Shown: positions 44,987 to 54,215, numbered from the stretch's first letter. The stretch is DNA of 64,000 nt from JBDHTQ01 sp039808765 (GCA_039808765.1 JBDHTQ010000004.1:124001-188000); one strand, 5' to 3'. Notes: generated from the letters alone by a model not told the origin. Made by a program: numbers and translations.

Positions 44987-47512
44987 CTACCTCGCAACCA
45001 CGGTGTCGTAGAGGCCATAATGGGTAAGCCCCTCGTGGCTCTCTATGCCTGTGTATTGCAGAGAAGCATCCTCGTATCGCCGGAATGCGAACACCGCTTG
45101 GTTCATCTGCTCTGTGTTAAAGACGCGCAGCTTAACCAATAGGTGAAAGTCCTGCACCGTCAGTCCTGTGACTATGCGGAAAAGGTCAGGCTCAATTTTA
45201 GTAATGACATCCTGAAGCGTGTTTTCGCGGAAGTCTGTTAGATACATGAAAGCGGGAATGCGCGTGGCGAATTTAATGAGCTTCTCCTGCACCAGTTTGC
45301 GCTTGCTCTTAAATTCTTTCTCCTCGGCGCTGAGTTCCTTTTTCTCTTTCTCTGACAGCCCTTTTTCATTCGCCTTTTTCTTCAGCTTCTTGATCTTGTC
45401 GCTCTTGTTGATGATGGTTTCGATGACATTGTCACCAAGCGCGCGCCAACCTTCAATGCGCTCAACCGCTTTCATCGCCTCTTCATTTTCGAGGATGCGC
45501 CGCAACGTGTCATTGTCCACGTTTACCAGCAATGCGCTTTCCCATTTACGCGCAAGCAGCGTGCCTGTGGTTCCGGCCATGGCAATGTCCAGAATACCGC
45601 CCGCATCAATCTGCGTCATGTTCGCGCCGTCATAGGCTAGCACGGGTAAGAAGCTCACCAGATCGCGCACAGCTGCTTCTGGATTCGCCTCGCCGGGCGC
45701 AAGGCCGATGCCGTAGTCACTGAGCTGGCGCAGTGCGCGTGTTGGCGCAAAATCGAATACGAAGCAAATAGGCTTGAGGATTTCTTCTTCATTTGGATTG
45801 TCGCCGTTCGGGTTTTTGATACTCCATGGCGACTGCACACGGAACGCGGCTTGAAAATAAGTCTCAGGGCTTTTTAGGTTTCGCAGCATCAAAATACTTG
45901 ACCACTGCGCTACGGTCACGCCAGTTGTGAGTTTACCGCAGGATAGCGTGATACTCTTTGTATCAAAGCCGCTACCTATAGCCTGACGCACGGGTGGCAA
46001 CGCATCCAGCCCGATACCAGCCTGAGTTCCTGCCGCAGAAATAACCTTATAGTCATGCCAGAACGTATTGTGCCGTTCGGCCAACAGATTTGCCATGGCG
46101 TGGCAAGCCGCTACATTGGGCAGGAACCAGAATGAGTGTTGTAAGTAAGGAAGTAGCCGTGTGTCGGAATAAGGAAACGGCACAGACTTGCCGATTTTCA
46201 AGTGTTCGTGCGACTTGGGAGCATACTGACCCCGAATGATGTCGAGCCATTTCTGCACATCGTTTTTATGTTTGAACTGCGCTTTTTTTCCTTCGCCCGA
46301 TGCTTCGAAAAAGGCGTTAAGGTCAAACTCGTCAAACTCGCCACCGCTGGCGATTGCCAATAGCTCATCCGGCATCTTATAAGTGAGCAACCGCATCTGC
46401 GGCAATGCGCCGTAGGGATTTCTCTTATCGGGATGCTTTTGCGCAAATTCGGCCTTGGCACGCTGTTCGTCGGTATATGTCCAGTTGAAGATTTGCTCTT
46501 CGATGAACTCACCCGTTGCCAACGCCTTGAATGGGGTGCCAGAGAGATATAGATAGGCCCGCGTGCTTATGGGCAGGAACTCGGTTGAGAAGCCAGACAA
46601 GTCGTCATTTATCTTTTCCAAGCCATTATCATATTCGGCAGCGGCTGCCTGTTTTGCGACAGCTTCTTCTTCACCTTCAAACAGCTCTTTCGCCGTGTCA
46701 CGCCATGCGCCGAAGTGGTATTCATCAAATACTACCAGATCCCAATTTACGGTATGCAGCCATTCGTTGCGCGGTTTGATAGCGCCCGTGGCACGGTCGC
46801 GACCAAGCAAGTCCTGAAATGAGCCAAAATAGACTAGTGGCTTGTTCTTATCGATCTGCTTCGGATTGCTGCCTGATTTCTTTGAGAGATACTCCCAACC
46901 CACAAAGTCCGTATGGCTTTCTAGGTCTGTCTGCCACGCATCCTCAACGGCGGGCTTGAAGGTAACGACCAGAACGCGCTTAGCTCCCAGCTTTTTGGCA
47001 AGCTGATAGGTAGTAAAGGTTTTGCCAAAGCGCATTTTGGCATTCCAGAGGAAGCGGGGCACAGCCTTTTTATTTTCGGCCCAAATGCTCTGAAAGTAGT
47101 TGAATGTCTTATCTACAGCGGCTTGCTGCTCGGCACGTGGCGGGAAGGTCTGGTCGCGCGTGCCCGCAACTGTCTCACCCTTACGCAGTGAGACAAGGGC
47201 GGCTTGAACATCCTTTACCGTGCAGCGCATCCATTCAAGAGTGGTGTTTTCATGGCCTTTTCGTATTAGGGCGGCGCGCAATTCATGGTCAGTGATGATT
47301 GTGCCATCGTCGCGCTCGGCGCTTTCATCAAGAACAATTTTTGCCGCAATGGCTGCTGTTCTGGTTTGCTCCGCAATGCGCTGCTTCACATTGCGGACTG
47401 TCTGGCCTACCTTCAGCAAGCCCTTATGTGCCGCATCATCTATCGCATAGGCATAGATGCGGGGCCGAGCCTCCGGCTTAGGCGCAAGGATTTCTTCGAT
47501 GGGTTTACTCAT
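44987..47512 (-). CDS. GIY-YIG-like/superfamily 2 helicase restriction subunit
   Basis: About 841 residues. Residues 14-80 (RPRIYAYAIDDAAHKGLLKV followed by GQT) resemble a GIY-YIG/T5orf172-type nuclease domain. A DEAD/DEAH helicase core follows with MRFGKTFTT (Walker A), FDEYHFG (Walker B), LYLSGTPFK (motif III) and FQAAFRVQSPW (motif VI). A Lys/Glu-rich coiled coil lies near residue 720. The start at 47512 (MSKPIEEI) is eight bases from AGAGG and overlaps the methylase gene end by eight bases. It is likely the DNA-translocating, cutting subunit of a restriction-modification system with the two following methylase subunits. Confidence 0.75.
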   Translation of the reverse strand: MSKPIEEILAPKPEARPRIYAYAIDDAAHKGLLKVGQTVRNVKQRIAEQTRTAAIAAKIVLDESAERDDGTIITDHELRAALIRKGHENTTLEWMRCTVKDVQAALVSLRKGETVAGTRDQTFPPRAEQQAAVDKTFNYFQSIWAENKKAVPRFLWNAKMRFGKTFTTYQLAKKLGAKRVLVVTFKPAVEDAWQTDLESHTDFVGWEYLSKKSGSNPKQIDKNKPLVYFGSFQDLLGRDRATGAIKPRNEWLHTVNWDLVVFDEYHFGAWRDTAKELFEGEEEAVAKQAAAAEYDNGLEKINDDLSGFSTEFLPISTRAYLYLSGTPFKALATGEFIEEQIFNWTYTDEQRAKAEFAQKHPDKRNPYGALPQMRLLTYKMPDELLAIASGGEFDEFDLNAFFEASGEGKKAQFKHKNDVQKWLDIIRGQYAPKSHEHLKIGKSVPFPYSDTRLLPYLQHSFWFLPNVAACHAMANLLAERHNTFWHDYKVISAAGTQAGIGLDALPPVRQAIGSGFDTKSITLSCGKLTTGVTVAQWSSILMLRNLKSPETYFQAAFRVQSPWSIKNPNGDNPNEEEILKPICFVFDFAPTRALRQLSDYGIGLAPGEANPEAAVRDLVSFLPVLAYDGANMTQIDAGGILDIAMAGTTGTLLARKWESALLVNVDNDTLRRILENEEAMKAVERIEGWRALGDNVIETIINKSDKIKKLKKKANEKGLSEKEKKELSAEEKEFKSKRKLVQEKLIKFATRIPAFMYLTDFRENTLQDVITKIEPDLFRIVTGLTVQDFHLLVKLRVFNTEQMNQAVFAFRRYEDASLQYTGIESHEGLTHYGLYDTVVAR

Positions 47513-49157
47513 CGTCATCCTCTTCCACCACAACCTCATCAAATAGGTCATTCGTCAGATCCATCGGACGCACGATTTTTTCGATGAAGCCAATTTCTTC
47601 ATCTGTAAGGCCGTATTTCGTGTATAGGTCGGCATCCGTCCACAGCTTTGACCATTTTTGCGCAGGCACAAATGTGTAAACCTTACGCGTTGTGTCCTGT
47701 GATGGCTTGTGCAGAAGAATCAGCAGACGCGTCAGTCGACAAGTGAGATAGGATAACACGCTCTCAGCTTCACTCTTGGATTCAAGTGGGCCAATGCAAA
47801 GATATGTTTCTGAAGAAATGCTTCCGGGCTCACCTATGAATGGCGTGCTAATGATGCGGTGCGGATAGGTGTCACGATTTCCAGTTCCGGGTGCAGCTCG
47901 GCCTATATAGACTTTCCATTTGTCGACTAGTGCAGAGCCCATTGTTATCGATTTTCTAGGCGTATAACCCGTGCCGCCGTTTTGATAGACTAAAACATCC
48001 CCAGCGCCCTTAGTAGTCTTGCCTTTGAATTTGGTTTCAAGCCCAAACGGTTTACGGGAGCTAACCAGCTTATCGAAACGCTTATTGTCGGGCAAAGATA
48101 GCGAAAGCGACTGTCCCGTCTCGATTGCCATTACCTTCTTAAGAATGGATAGCCCCTCATTGAAGCGGATAAAGACATCTACATCTCTTTCAATCAATGG
48201 GCGCGTGGCCGTCGAATCAATCCAGTCCTTAAAACGGGTTGTGACGCGGCAGAGCCCGGGGTTATCTCGCTCCCAGAGAAAATAACATACACCGCCCTTT
48301 AGCCCAACACCGGGGAAAACATCCGCTGCGCTGAGGTAATCGTCAATCGAACGCGTGCGCTTATCAGCAAGCATGGCCTCGCGGAAGTCATCTAATCCCT
48401 TACCCCCCGAGAACCAGCGGGAGGGGATAACGAGAGAGAGATAACGCGGCTCTAGCTTCTTAGCCTGTTCCACGAATAACTGATAAATCGGCGCAGCGCT
48501 TTTGCCAAATCCGCCATCATCTAGCTGATATGGCGGGTTCCCAATAATCACATCGAATTGCATTTCGCCTCCAAAAATCTCTTCAAGCCGCCCCTTGATG
48601 TCATTTGTATGAATAAAGGCGTAAGCGTGTGTTTCAAGCGCTTCGCCACGGTCCATTGTTTTCTTACTTGCGCCACAGAAGATGCACTTGCCATCTTTCC
48701 AACTGTGCTTTGTCCGCTCGAACCAGATATTCCCCTGCTCATTATTGAACGACTTGGCCACTGAGTGCGGGCCATTGGCAAACTTGCTGCAATACAAGCT
48801 GCGACGGGCGAGCATACTGGTGAGCTGTGTAATACCGATGCCAAATACTTGTTTGGTGAGGATGTGATCCACACGCTTTTGCAGATCGGGGATTTCATCT
48901 TTCAGGCCAGCCGTTAAGCGGCTGGTAATTTCGCGCAAGAACACCCCGCTTTTTGTAAAGGGGTCGAGGAAGCGCACGGATTTATCGGCCCATAAATTAG
49001 CGCCCCTATGATCTGCTGCCCATGCAGCAGCCAGTGTGTCCAGCATACGATTTGCAAATTCCGGCGGGGTGAACACCTCGTCATTGCTGAGGTTGGCAAT
49101 GCAGGTCAGCACATCGGGATTACGGGCGCGGAGAGTAAACGGTGCCTGTTCGGTCAT
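47505..49157 (-). CDS. N6-adenine DNA methyltransferase subunit with NPPY motif
   Basis: A protein of 550 residues. Motif I reads RFLDPFTKSGVFL (Asp65) and motif IV is IIGNPPYQL (Asn207-Tyr210), the catalytic motif of gamma-class adenine methylases. A CIFC zinc-knuckle-like pair lies between them. The C-terminal half probably recognises DNA. The N-terminus EVFTPPEFANRMLDTL is shared with the upstream gene. It overlaps the upstream gene by four bases and the downstream gene by eight. Confidence 0.85.
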   Translation of the reverse strand: MTEQAPFTLRARNPDVLTCIANLSNDEVFTPPEFANRMLDTLAAAWAADHRGANLWADKSVRFLDPFTKSGVFLREITSRLTAGLKDEIPDLQKRVDHILTKQVFGIGITQLTSMLARRSLYCSKFANGPHSVAKSFNNEQGNIWFERTKHSWKDGKCIFCGASKKTMDRGEALETHAYAFIHTNDIKGRLEEIFGGEMQFDVIIGNPPYQLDDGGFGKSAAPIYQLFVEQAKKLEPRYLSLVIPSRWFSGGKGLDDFREAMLADKRTRSIDDYLSAADVFPGVGLKGGVCYFLWERDNPGLCRVTTRFKDWIDSTATRPLIERDVDVFIRFNEGLSILKKVMAIETGQSLSLSLPDNKRFDKLVSSRKPFGLETKFKGKTTKGAGDVLVYQNGGTGYTPRKSITMGSALVDKWKVYIGRAAPGTGNRDTYPHRIISTPFIGEPGSISSETYLCIGPLESKSEAESVLSYLTCRLTRLLILLHKPSQDTTRKVYTFVPAQKWSKLWTDADLYTKYGLTDEEIGFIEKIVRPMDLTNDLFDEVVVEEDDDE

Positions 49158-49798
49158 GCGGCAACTTCCTCTGCACAGGCGGCAAGCTCACTCACAGTCA
49201 TAGGCGGGTAAGTGGTGATTGGCTTAAAAATCTCATGTTTGCCTAAATGCGCAAAAAGCGAGTCTTGTGCGCTAAAGGCAGAGGAACCTGTGAGAACATC
49301 AAAGCGAAAGTCACGACGCTGAAACTTGCCTTTGCCGAGGTAGCCCCATTCGGCAAACAGGATTGGCTTTCCATCACTGCCTTTCATAGTCAAGGCGTCG
49401 CCATGGACTAGGTTGACCGACAACACGAAACTGGCGGCTTGGTAAAGATTGTCTGTTTCGCTTATGCCAAGATATTCGGCCAGTATGTCGAGCAGGTTGG
49501 CGCGGCATTCGGCAATGTTGTCGGGCAACAGCTCAATGCCATAAATGCACATCAAGCCAAGCAGCGCGTAGTGGCCCTTCTCAAAGTCAGACTTGCTGTA
49601 TTTGAGTTCGACTGCTGCGAGTTTGCGCTGCAGGACATTTACCAGAAAATTGCCACTGCCACAGGCGGGTTCTAGAAAGCGGGAGTCGATTCTGTCTGTT
49701 TCGTCTTTAACCAGATCGAGCATGGCATCAACCATCCATGCGGGGGTAAATACCTCACCATGGTCAGCGACCCGCTTTTTCGACTTGATAAGACTCAT
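49154..49798 (-). CDS. Methyltransferase-like subunit without the NPPY motif
   Basis: A protein of 214 residues from the ATG at 49798, which has AAGGA upstream. It has EVFTPAWMVDAMLDLV and the SAM motif FLEPACGSGNFLV (Glu43-Phe51), then GIELLPDNIAECR (motif II). Where NPPY should be it reads FRFDVLTG. It is therefore a SAM-binding, non-catalytic or half-size partner of the next gene. It is the first gene of the three-gene module and begins just inside attR. Confidence 0.75.
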   Translation of the reverse strand: MSLIKSKKRVADHGEVFTPAWMVDAMLDLVKDETDRIDSRFLEPACGSGNFLVNVLQRKLAAVELKYSKSDFEKGHYALLGLMCIYGIELLPDNIAECRANLLDILAEYLGISETDNLYQAASFVLSVNLVHGDALTMKGSDGKPILFAEWGYLGKGKFQRRDFRFDVLTGSSAFSAQDSLFAHLGKHEIFKPITTYPPMTVSELAACAEEVAA

Positions 49799-49881
49799 AG
49801 ACGCATCCTTGGTTTTCGTTTTACCAGCTTTCCCGCCAATCGGACACAATGGATTTTACTCGGAGAACTGCGCTCCTTGGA

Positions 49882-50020
49882 CCAAGACATGAACAAAAAC
49901 CTACGCGAAACCTACGCAGCAAAACGGCGCCTTTCGGCGCCGCTTGTAGTTTTGCTTATCTATCAACCGTTTAACTGGAGCGGGCGAAGGGATTCGAACC
50001 CTCGACCCTAACCTTGGCAA
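49882..50020 (+). repeat. Right 139-bp direct repeat of the integrative element (attR)
   Basis: The counterpart of 35791-35929. It carries two ACCTACGC octamers (49899, 49910), the GGCGCC-TTTC-GGCGCC hairpin and the 3' half of the intact tRNA-Gly as far as the anticodon. Identity between the copies stops at the anticodon arm, where the left copy loses the tRNA. Confidence 0.9.
49921..49942 (-). terminator. Terminator of tRNA-Gly
   Basis: CGGCGCC and GGCGCCG pair around a four-base loop, followed on the minus strand by TTTT. It lies 34 bases past the tRNA 3' end. Confidence 0.7.
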
Positions 50021-50050
50021 GGTTATGCTCTACCCCTGAGCTACGCCCGC
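49976..50050 (-). tRNA. tRNA-Gly(GCC)
   Basis: On the minus strand: acceptor GCGGGCG/CGCCCGC, D-arm GCTC...GAGC, anticodon arm TAACC-TTGCCAA-GGTTA with anticodon GCC, T-arm GAGGG-TTCGAAT-CCCTT, and an encoded CCA. It lies about 120 bases after glyS. It is the insertion site of the 14-kb element and is kept intact by the element-side repeat. Confidence 0.97.
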
Positions 50051-50168
50051 ACTCCAGTCGTGAGCCGCACTATACCCATCCAGCCTAGAATTGCAAGTGT
50101 TTCGAACACCTTTTAACAAAAAAAATTCCATGCCTTAGGCAAGGCTTTTAGACCGCTTTTCAGAACCC

Positions 50169-52214
50169 TTATTCTCCCTCAATACGCGATAAATCAGCAA
50201 AAAGGTGCAAGGTATCACGCACTTTAGCCAACAACTGCAACCGCTCGGCACGTACTCCCGTGTCTTTATCATTAACCATCACGGCTTCAAAAAATTGGTC
50301 AATCGGTGGCCGTAGGCTCAAAACAATCTTTACACCTTCGTCAAAAGATTTTTTCGCCATGAGCGGGCGCATGATTTGTGCTGTCTGATCAAGTGATGCA
50401 TATAGCGTTTTTTCGGCTGTTCCCGTTGAAAGTGTAGGCATATGATCAAGTGCCGAATAGATTTTTGCGTCCTTCTTTTCTTCGATGCGTAAAATATTGA
50501 CGGCACGGCGATACAAAGCCAAAAGCGCTTTACCATCTGTTGAATCAATAGCGCAGTTAAGTGCTTTCACTTTAGCCAATTGCGCCATCACATCATGAAT
50601 ACCCTCTTGCAAGAACACCGCGCTGATTATGTCATGGCGATATCCTTTATCGCGTAACATCACGATCAGGCGGTCGATAAAAAATTCCTGCAGACCTGTT
50701 CCTTCAGGTAAAAAAGCACCAAGATCAAGCGAGAGATTGTTCTCAATAATTAAACGCAACACGCCCAAGGCTGACCGACGCAAGGCGTACGGGTCTTTAC
50801 TGCCGGTTGGTTTTTCATCAATACTGAAAAAAGAAATAAGCGTATCAAGCTTGTCAGCCAATGCGACAGTTATTGAAACCGGCAAGGTTGGACATTGATC
50901 ATGGGGACCAAGCGGGGCGTAATGCTGGGCTATTGCTTGGCAGATTTGATCTGCACGGCGTTCTTCACGGGCATAATAAGCACCCATGATTCCTTGCAGT
51001 TCGGGAAACTCTCCAACCATTCCCGTAACGAGATCGGCTTTGCACCACCGTACAGCATTCTGCACATCTGCTTCGTCGGCTTTAGTATAGGGAGCAAGAG
51101 AGGTTGCAAGTACTGAAATGCGCTTTACCTTGTCCTGCATTGTGCCAAGCTTGGCATGGAAAGTGATGCTGCTCAAGCGGGTCGCATAGTCGTCTAAAGA
51201 GGTTTTTCGGTCTTGATCCCAGAAGAATTTAGCATCAGAAAAACGTGCTCTCAGCACACGTTCGTTGCCTGCAATAATCATGGCTCCCTGATCCTCTGTA
51301 GGTAGGTTGGCCGTGATAACAAAGTACGGGGACATTTTACCACTTGAGTCAAGGGTGGCAAAATACTTCTGATTATTGCGCATTGTTGTGATTAATACTT
51401 CCGGCGGTATGCTCATAAAAGCATCATCAATTCGTCCCAGAAGCGGCACCGGCCATTCGACCAGACCACAGACTTCGTCAAGAAGATCGGCATCTTCTTT
51501 GAGGGCGAGTGATTTATCCTTAAGAAGAACATCGGCTTGCTCAAGAATAATCCGTTTGCGCTCTTCACGATCAAGGATTACGCCGGCATCTTTGAGTTTG
51601 TTTTGATAATCAGCGAAGTTGTTTACCGCAAAGCTTCCTGTTGATAAAAAGCGGTGTCCTTGTACGTGATCGGTAAATTGAATGGCGGGTTGTCCGCCGC
51701 CCAGGTCAAATGTGCCGTTAAGACCTTCGCCGTCGAAAATTGCACAAATGGTATGAAGAGGGCGCACCCAGCGAAACGTGCTGCGGCCCCAGTTCATAGA
51801 CTTTTTCCAAGGTATTTCCCGGAGCGTTTGCTCAATCAATTCAGGCAAAACATCCTTAACTTTACGCCCTTCAATATGAGAGACAGCAATCCATATTTTT
51901 CCTTTTGGCGTATCGCGCTGCTCGCACTGATCAAGAGAAGAAAGTCCAACGCTCTTTAAAAAACCTTCAACTGCCGCAGCAGGCGCATCAATTTTTGGAC
52001 CCTTTTTTTCTTCCGTACGGCTGGGTTGTTCAAGGGGAAGGCCCTCAATAACCAAAGCCAAACGCCGAGGTGTCACATGCGCTTTTGCATGATCAAATGT
52101 GAGTGCAGATGCTTTCAGTTTTTCGCAAAAAATGCGCCCGAGATCATCTGCCGCCTGCTTTTGAAAGCGCGCAGGAATTTCCTCACTAAAAAGCTCTAAC
52201 AAAAATTCAGCCAT
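50169..52214 (-). CDS. glyS: Glycyl-tRNA synthetase, beta subunit
   Basis: A protein of 681 residues, the normal length for GlyS of the alpha2beta2 enzyme. Recognisable are MAEFLLELFSEEIPARFQ, TPRRLAL, the GRSTFRWVRPLHTICAIFDG region, PEVLITTMRNNQKYF, and the C-terminal DALR-like anticodon region with RADQICQAIAQHYAP and DPYALRRSALGVLR. It ends with VRAERLQLLAKVRDTLHLFA. It joins tRNA binding to the catalytic GlyQ subunit. Its start overlaps the YcxB-like gene by eight bases, and the cluster glyQ-ycxB-like-glyS-tRNA-Gly is compact. Confidence 0.98.
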   Translation of the reverse strand: MAEFLLELFSEEIPARFQKQAADDLGRIFCEKLKASALTFDHAKAHVTPRRLALVIEGLPLEQPSRTEEKKGPKIDAPAAAVEGFLKSVGLSSLDQCEQRDTPKGKIWIAVSHIEGRKVKDVLPELIEQTLREIPWKKSMNWGRSTFRWVRPLHTICAIFDGEGLNGTFDLGGGQPAIQFTDHVQGHRFLSTGSFAVNNFADYQNKLKDAGVILDREERKRIILEQADVLLKDKSLALKEDADLLDEVCGLVEWPVPLLGRIDDAFMSIPPEVLITTMRNNQKYFATLDSSGKMSPYFVITANLPTEDQGAMIIAGNERVLRARFSDAKFFWDQDRKTSLDDYATRLSSITFHAKLGTMQDKVKRISVLATSLAPYTKADEADVQNAVRWCKADLVTGMVGEFPELQGIMGAYYAREERRADQICQAIAQHYAPLGPHDQCPTLPVSITVALADKLDTLISFFSIDEKPTGSKDPYALRRSALGVLRLIIENNLSLDLGAFLPEGTGLQEFFIDRLIVMLRDKGYRHDIISAVFLQEGIHDVMAQLAKVKALNCAIDSTDGKALLALYRRAVNILRIEEKKDAKIYSALDHMPTLSTGTAEKTLYASLDQTAQIMRPLMAKKSFDEGVKIVLSLRPPIDQFFEAVMVNDKDTGVRAERLQLLAKVRDTLHLFADLSRIEGE

Positions 52215-52755
52215 GAGACGTCACTTTCTTTTTTTTAATCGCCGTATTGATATGATGAAGCAGATCGGCTTGCTCTTCAGGAGAGTCAAAAGCTCTTTTG
52301 GGAAGCGTGTAATACCGTAATGGTGAAAGCAAAAGAATGATGTATTTTTTTGTTTCGATGATTGATGCAAAATAATGCCATGGCCATCGCACGGACATGT
52401 ACTCATTATCAATGTACAATTTTTCAGAATCCCACGTCACATGTACAGAAAAGTTGCTTAAAGGATCGTTTGACATGGCGTGTTTATGACGATGACTGTA
52501 GTATAAGCGTCCGAGAAATACAAAAAAAAGGTAGAGGCTCAGGAAATAAGCAAGATATATAAAATATTGCTTACAGAAAATTATGACTGCTTCTGAAATC
52601 TCCATTGGTATGCTTGGATACATCGTATAAATTGTAGAAATAAAGGGTAGGCCGAAGATAATAGACATCTGGAAAGAATTTTTTTCATAATATTGTTTTG
52701 ATACCAAAAATAGGGTTTCAGTTTGCTCTTCAGGCATAAGTTTGTACGGTTGCAT
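52207..52755 (-). CDS. YcxB-like membrane protein
   Basis: A protein of 182 residues from the ATG at 52755, which has AGGAA upstream; the frame is open further into glyQ. Two membrane segments lie at about residues 24-43 (IFGLPFISTIYTMY) and 58-80 (YFIYLAYFLSLYLFFVF), followed by a soluble C-terminal domain (VHVTWDSEKLYIDNEYMSVR, ETKKYIILLLSPLRYYTLPK, FDSPEEQADLL). This resembles the YcxB-like domain, whose role is unknown. It sits between glyQ and glyS, and overlaps glyS. Confidence 0.65.
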   Translation of the reverse strand: MQPYKLMPEEQTETLFLVSKQYYEKNSFQMSIIFGLPFISTIYTMYPSIPMEISEAVIIFCKQYFIYLAYFLSLYLFFVFLGRLYYSHRHKHAMSNDPLSNFSVHVTWDSEKLYIDNEYMSVRWPWHYFASIIETKKYIILLLSPLRYYTLPKRAFDSPEEQADLLHHINTAIKKKKVTSHG

Positions 52756-52774
52756 AATCGCTTCCTGTATCAAT

Positions 52775-53668
52775 TTAGGTTGATTTTCGAGGCGTGGCCA
52801 ACCAGCTTTCGCAACATGCTTTGGCCAGCGCGCGCACACGACCAATATAGCTCGCTCGCTCTACCACACTGATGACGCCGCGTGCATCAAGCAAGTTGAA
52901 TGTATGGCCGCAGATTAGCATTTGATCGTAAGCAGGCAATGTCAAACCTGCATCGTTTAGTCGTTTGCTTTCAGTTTCACAGGCGCTAAAGCGATGGAGT
53001 AGCTCGTCAACATTGGCATATTCAAAATTATAGGCCGATTGCTCTTGTTCATTGCGAAGAAAAACGTCGCCATATGTTTTTCCGCCCTGATCTTTTGGAA
53101 CACCGTCAAAGTCGAGTTCGTAAACATTCTCGATGCCCTGAATATACATTGCCAAACGTTCTATGCCATAGGTCAGCTCGCCCGCGACAGGGTAGCAATC
53201 AATACCACCAACTTGCTGAAAGTAAGTAAATTGCGATACTTCCATGCCATCGCACCATACCTCCCAGCCGAGGCCCCATGCGCCAAGGGTTGGGTTTTCC
53301 CAGTCGTCTTCGACGAAACGAATGTCATGTTTGTTTAAGTCAATACCCAGCGCTTGCAAAGAGCGCAGGTAAAGATCCTGAATATCAGGGGGGGATGGTT
53401 TAAGCAGAACTTGAAATTGGTAGTAATGTTGTAAACGGTTCGGGTTTTCTCCATACCGGCCATCTTTGGGGCGGCGCGAGGGCTGAACGTAGGCACACTT
53501 CCATATTTCATCCGGTCCGAGTGCGCGTAGTGTTGTTGATGGGTGTGAGGTGCCTGCGCCTACATTCATGTCAAAAGGTTGTAAAATAAGGCATCCCTGC
53601 TTAGCCCAGTAGTTTTGCAGGGTGAGGATCATTTCTTGTAAACTCAGGGAAGATTTTGTGGCCGCCAT
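52775..53668 (-). CDS. glyQ: Glycyl-tRNA synthetase, alpha subunit
   Basis: A protein of 297 residues, as usual for GlyQ. Strong motifs are LTLQNYWAKQGCLILQPFD, GAGTSHPSTTLRALGP, WKCAYVQPSRRPKDGRYGEN, RLQHYYQFQVLLKPSP, EDDWENPTLGAWGLGWEVW and ERLAMYIQG. It is the class II catalytic subunit that activates glycine with ATP. It heads the operon with the YcxB-like gene and glyS. Confidence 0.98.
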   Translation of the reverse strand: MAATKSSLSLQEMILTLQNYWAKQGCLILQPFDMNVGAGTSHPSTTLRALGPDEIWKCAYVQPSRRPKDGRYGENPNRLQHYYQFQVLLKPSPPDIQDLYLRSLQALGIDLNKHDIRFVEDDWENPTLGAWGLGWEVWCDGMEVSQFTYFQQVGGIDCYPVAGELTYGIERLAMYIQGIENVYELDFDGVPKDQGGKTYGDVFLRNEQEQSAYNFEYANVDELLHRFSACETESKRLNDAGLTLPAYDQMLICGHTFNLLDARGVISVVERASYIGRVRALAKACCESWLATPRKST

Positions 53669-53762
53669 CGAGAAATCCTTATAATCTCTGTTTGGTGGCC
53701 AAATTAAAGATAAATCAAAATTATTTCAAGTTTTTAGTCCTCGAGTGGCTCAGAAAAACAAA

Positions 53763-53786
53763 AAGACCGCCCAAAAGAGCGGTCTT
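53763..53786 (-). terminator. Rho-independent terminator of rpsU
   Basis: AAGACCGC and GCGGTCTT form a perfect eight-pair stem with an eight-base loop; on the minus strand it runs into TTTTTGTTTTT. It lies 38 bases after the rpsU stop. Confidence 0.88.
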
Positions 53787-53823
53787 GATGCATTAACCCA
53801 AATGGGTGAAGTGAGCAGAAAAA

Positions 53824-54027
53824 CTAATAGCCTTCACGCTCAACACGCTTGCGCTGCAACTTGCGCGCACGGCGCACGGCTTCGGCTTGACGACGCTTGC
53901 GCTTTTCAGATGGTTTCTCGAAATTTTTTCTCAATTTCATTTCACGAAACACCCCTTCGCGTTGAAGTTTTTTCTTCATCACGCGTAGCGCCTGCTCGAT
54001 GTTGTTATCACGAACGATAATCTGCAT
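53824..54027 (-). CDS. rpsU: Ribosomal protein bS21
   Basis: A protein of 67 residues, starting MQIIVRDNNIEQALRVMKKK, with the basic helical tail RKRRQAEAVRRARKLQRKR. Its length and sequence are normal for alphaproteobacterial S21, a small-subunit protein that helps start translation. The ATG at 54027 is chosen; the frame remains open upstream through a GC-rich, structured leader (a GCACC/GGTGC hairpin) that might regulate it. It is divergent from coq9. Confidence 0.97.
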   Translation of the reverse strand: MQIIVRDNNIEQALRVMKKKLQREGVFREMKLRKNFEKPSEKRKRRQAEAVRRARKLQRKRVEREGY

Positions 54028-54215
54028 AGACCTCAGCTCCCTTCCGAAACGCAACTCCTGAGCCGGTTCGCGGAGTAGTTCGTGCGCACCCGTTTCCGGT
54101 GCACCGTAAATGCTCAAGCATCAGGGTGGGCTCTTTTAACACAGGTTATGGGGGCTTGTGAAGTGTTGAATCGTGCTTATAGTAAAGAAACGATGTTGCC
54201 GATAAAGGAATTTTT

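Noticed and set aside
49760..50011. Plus-strand frame ending WSGRRDSNPRP
   Set aside because: This C-terminus is a well-known artefact of reading antisense through a tRNA 3' half.
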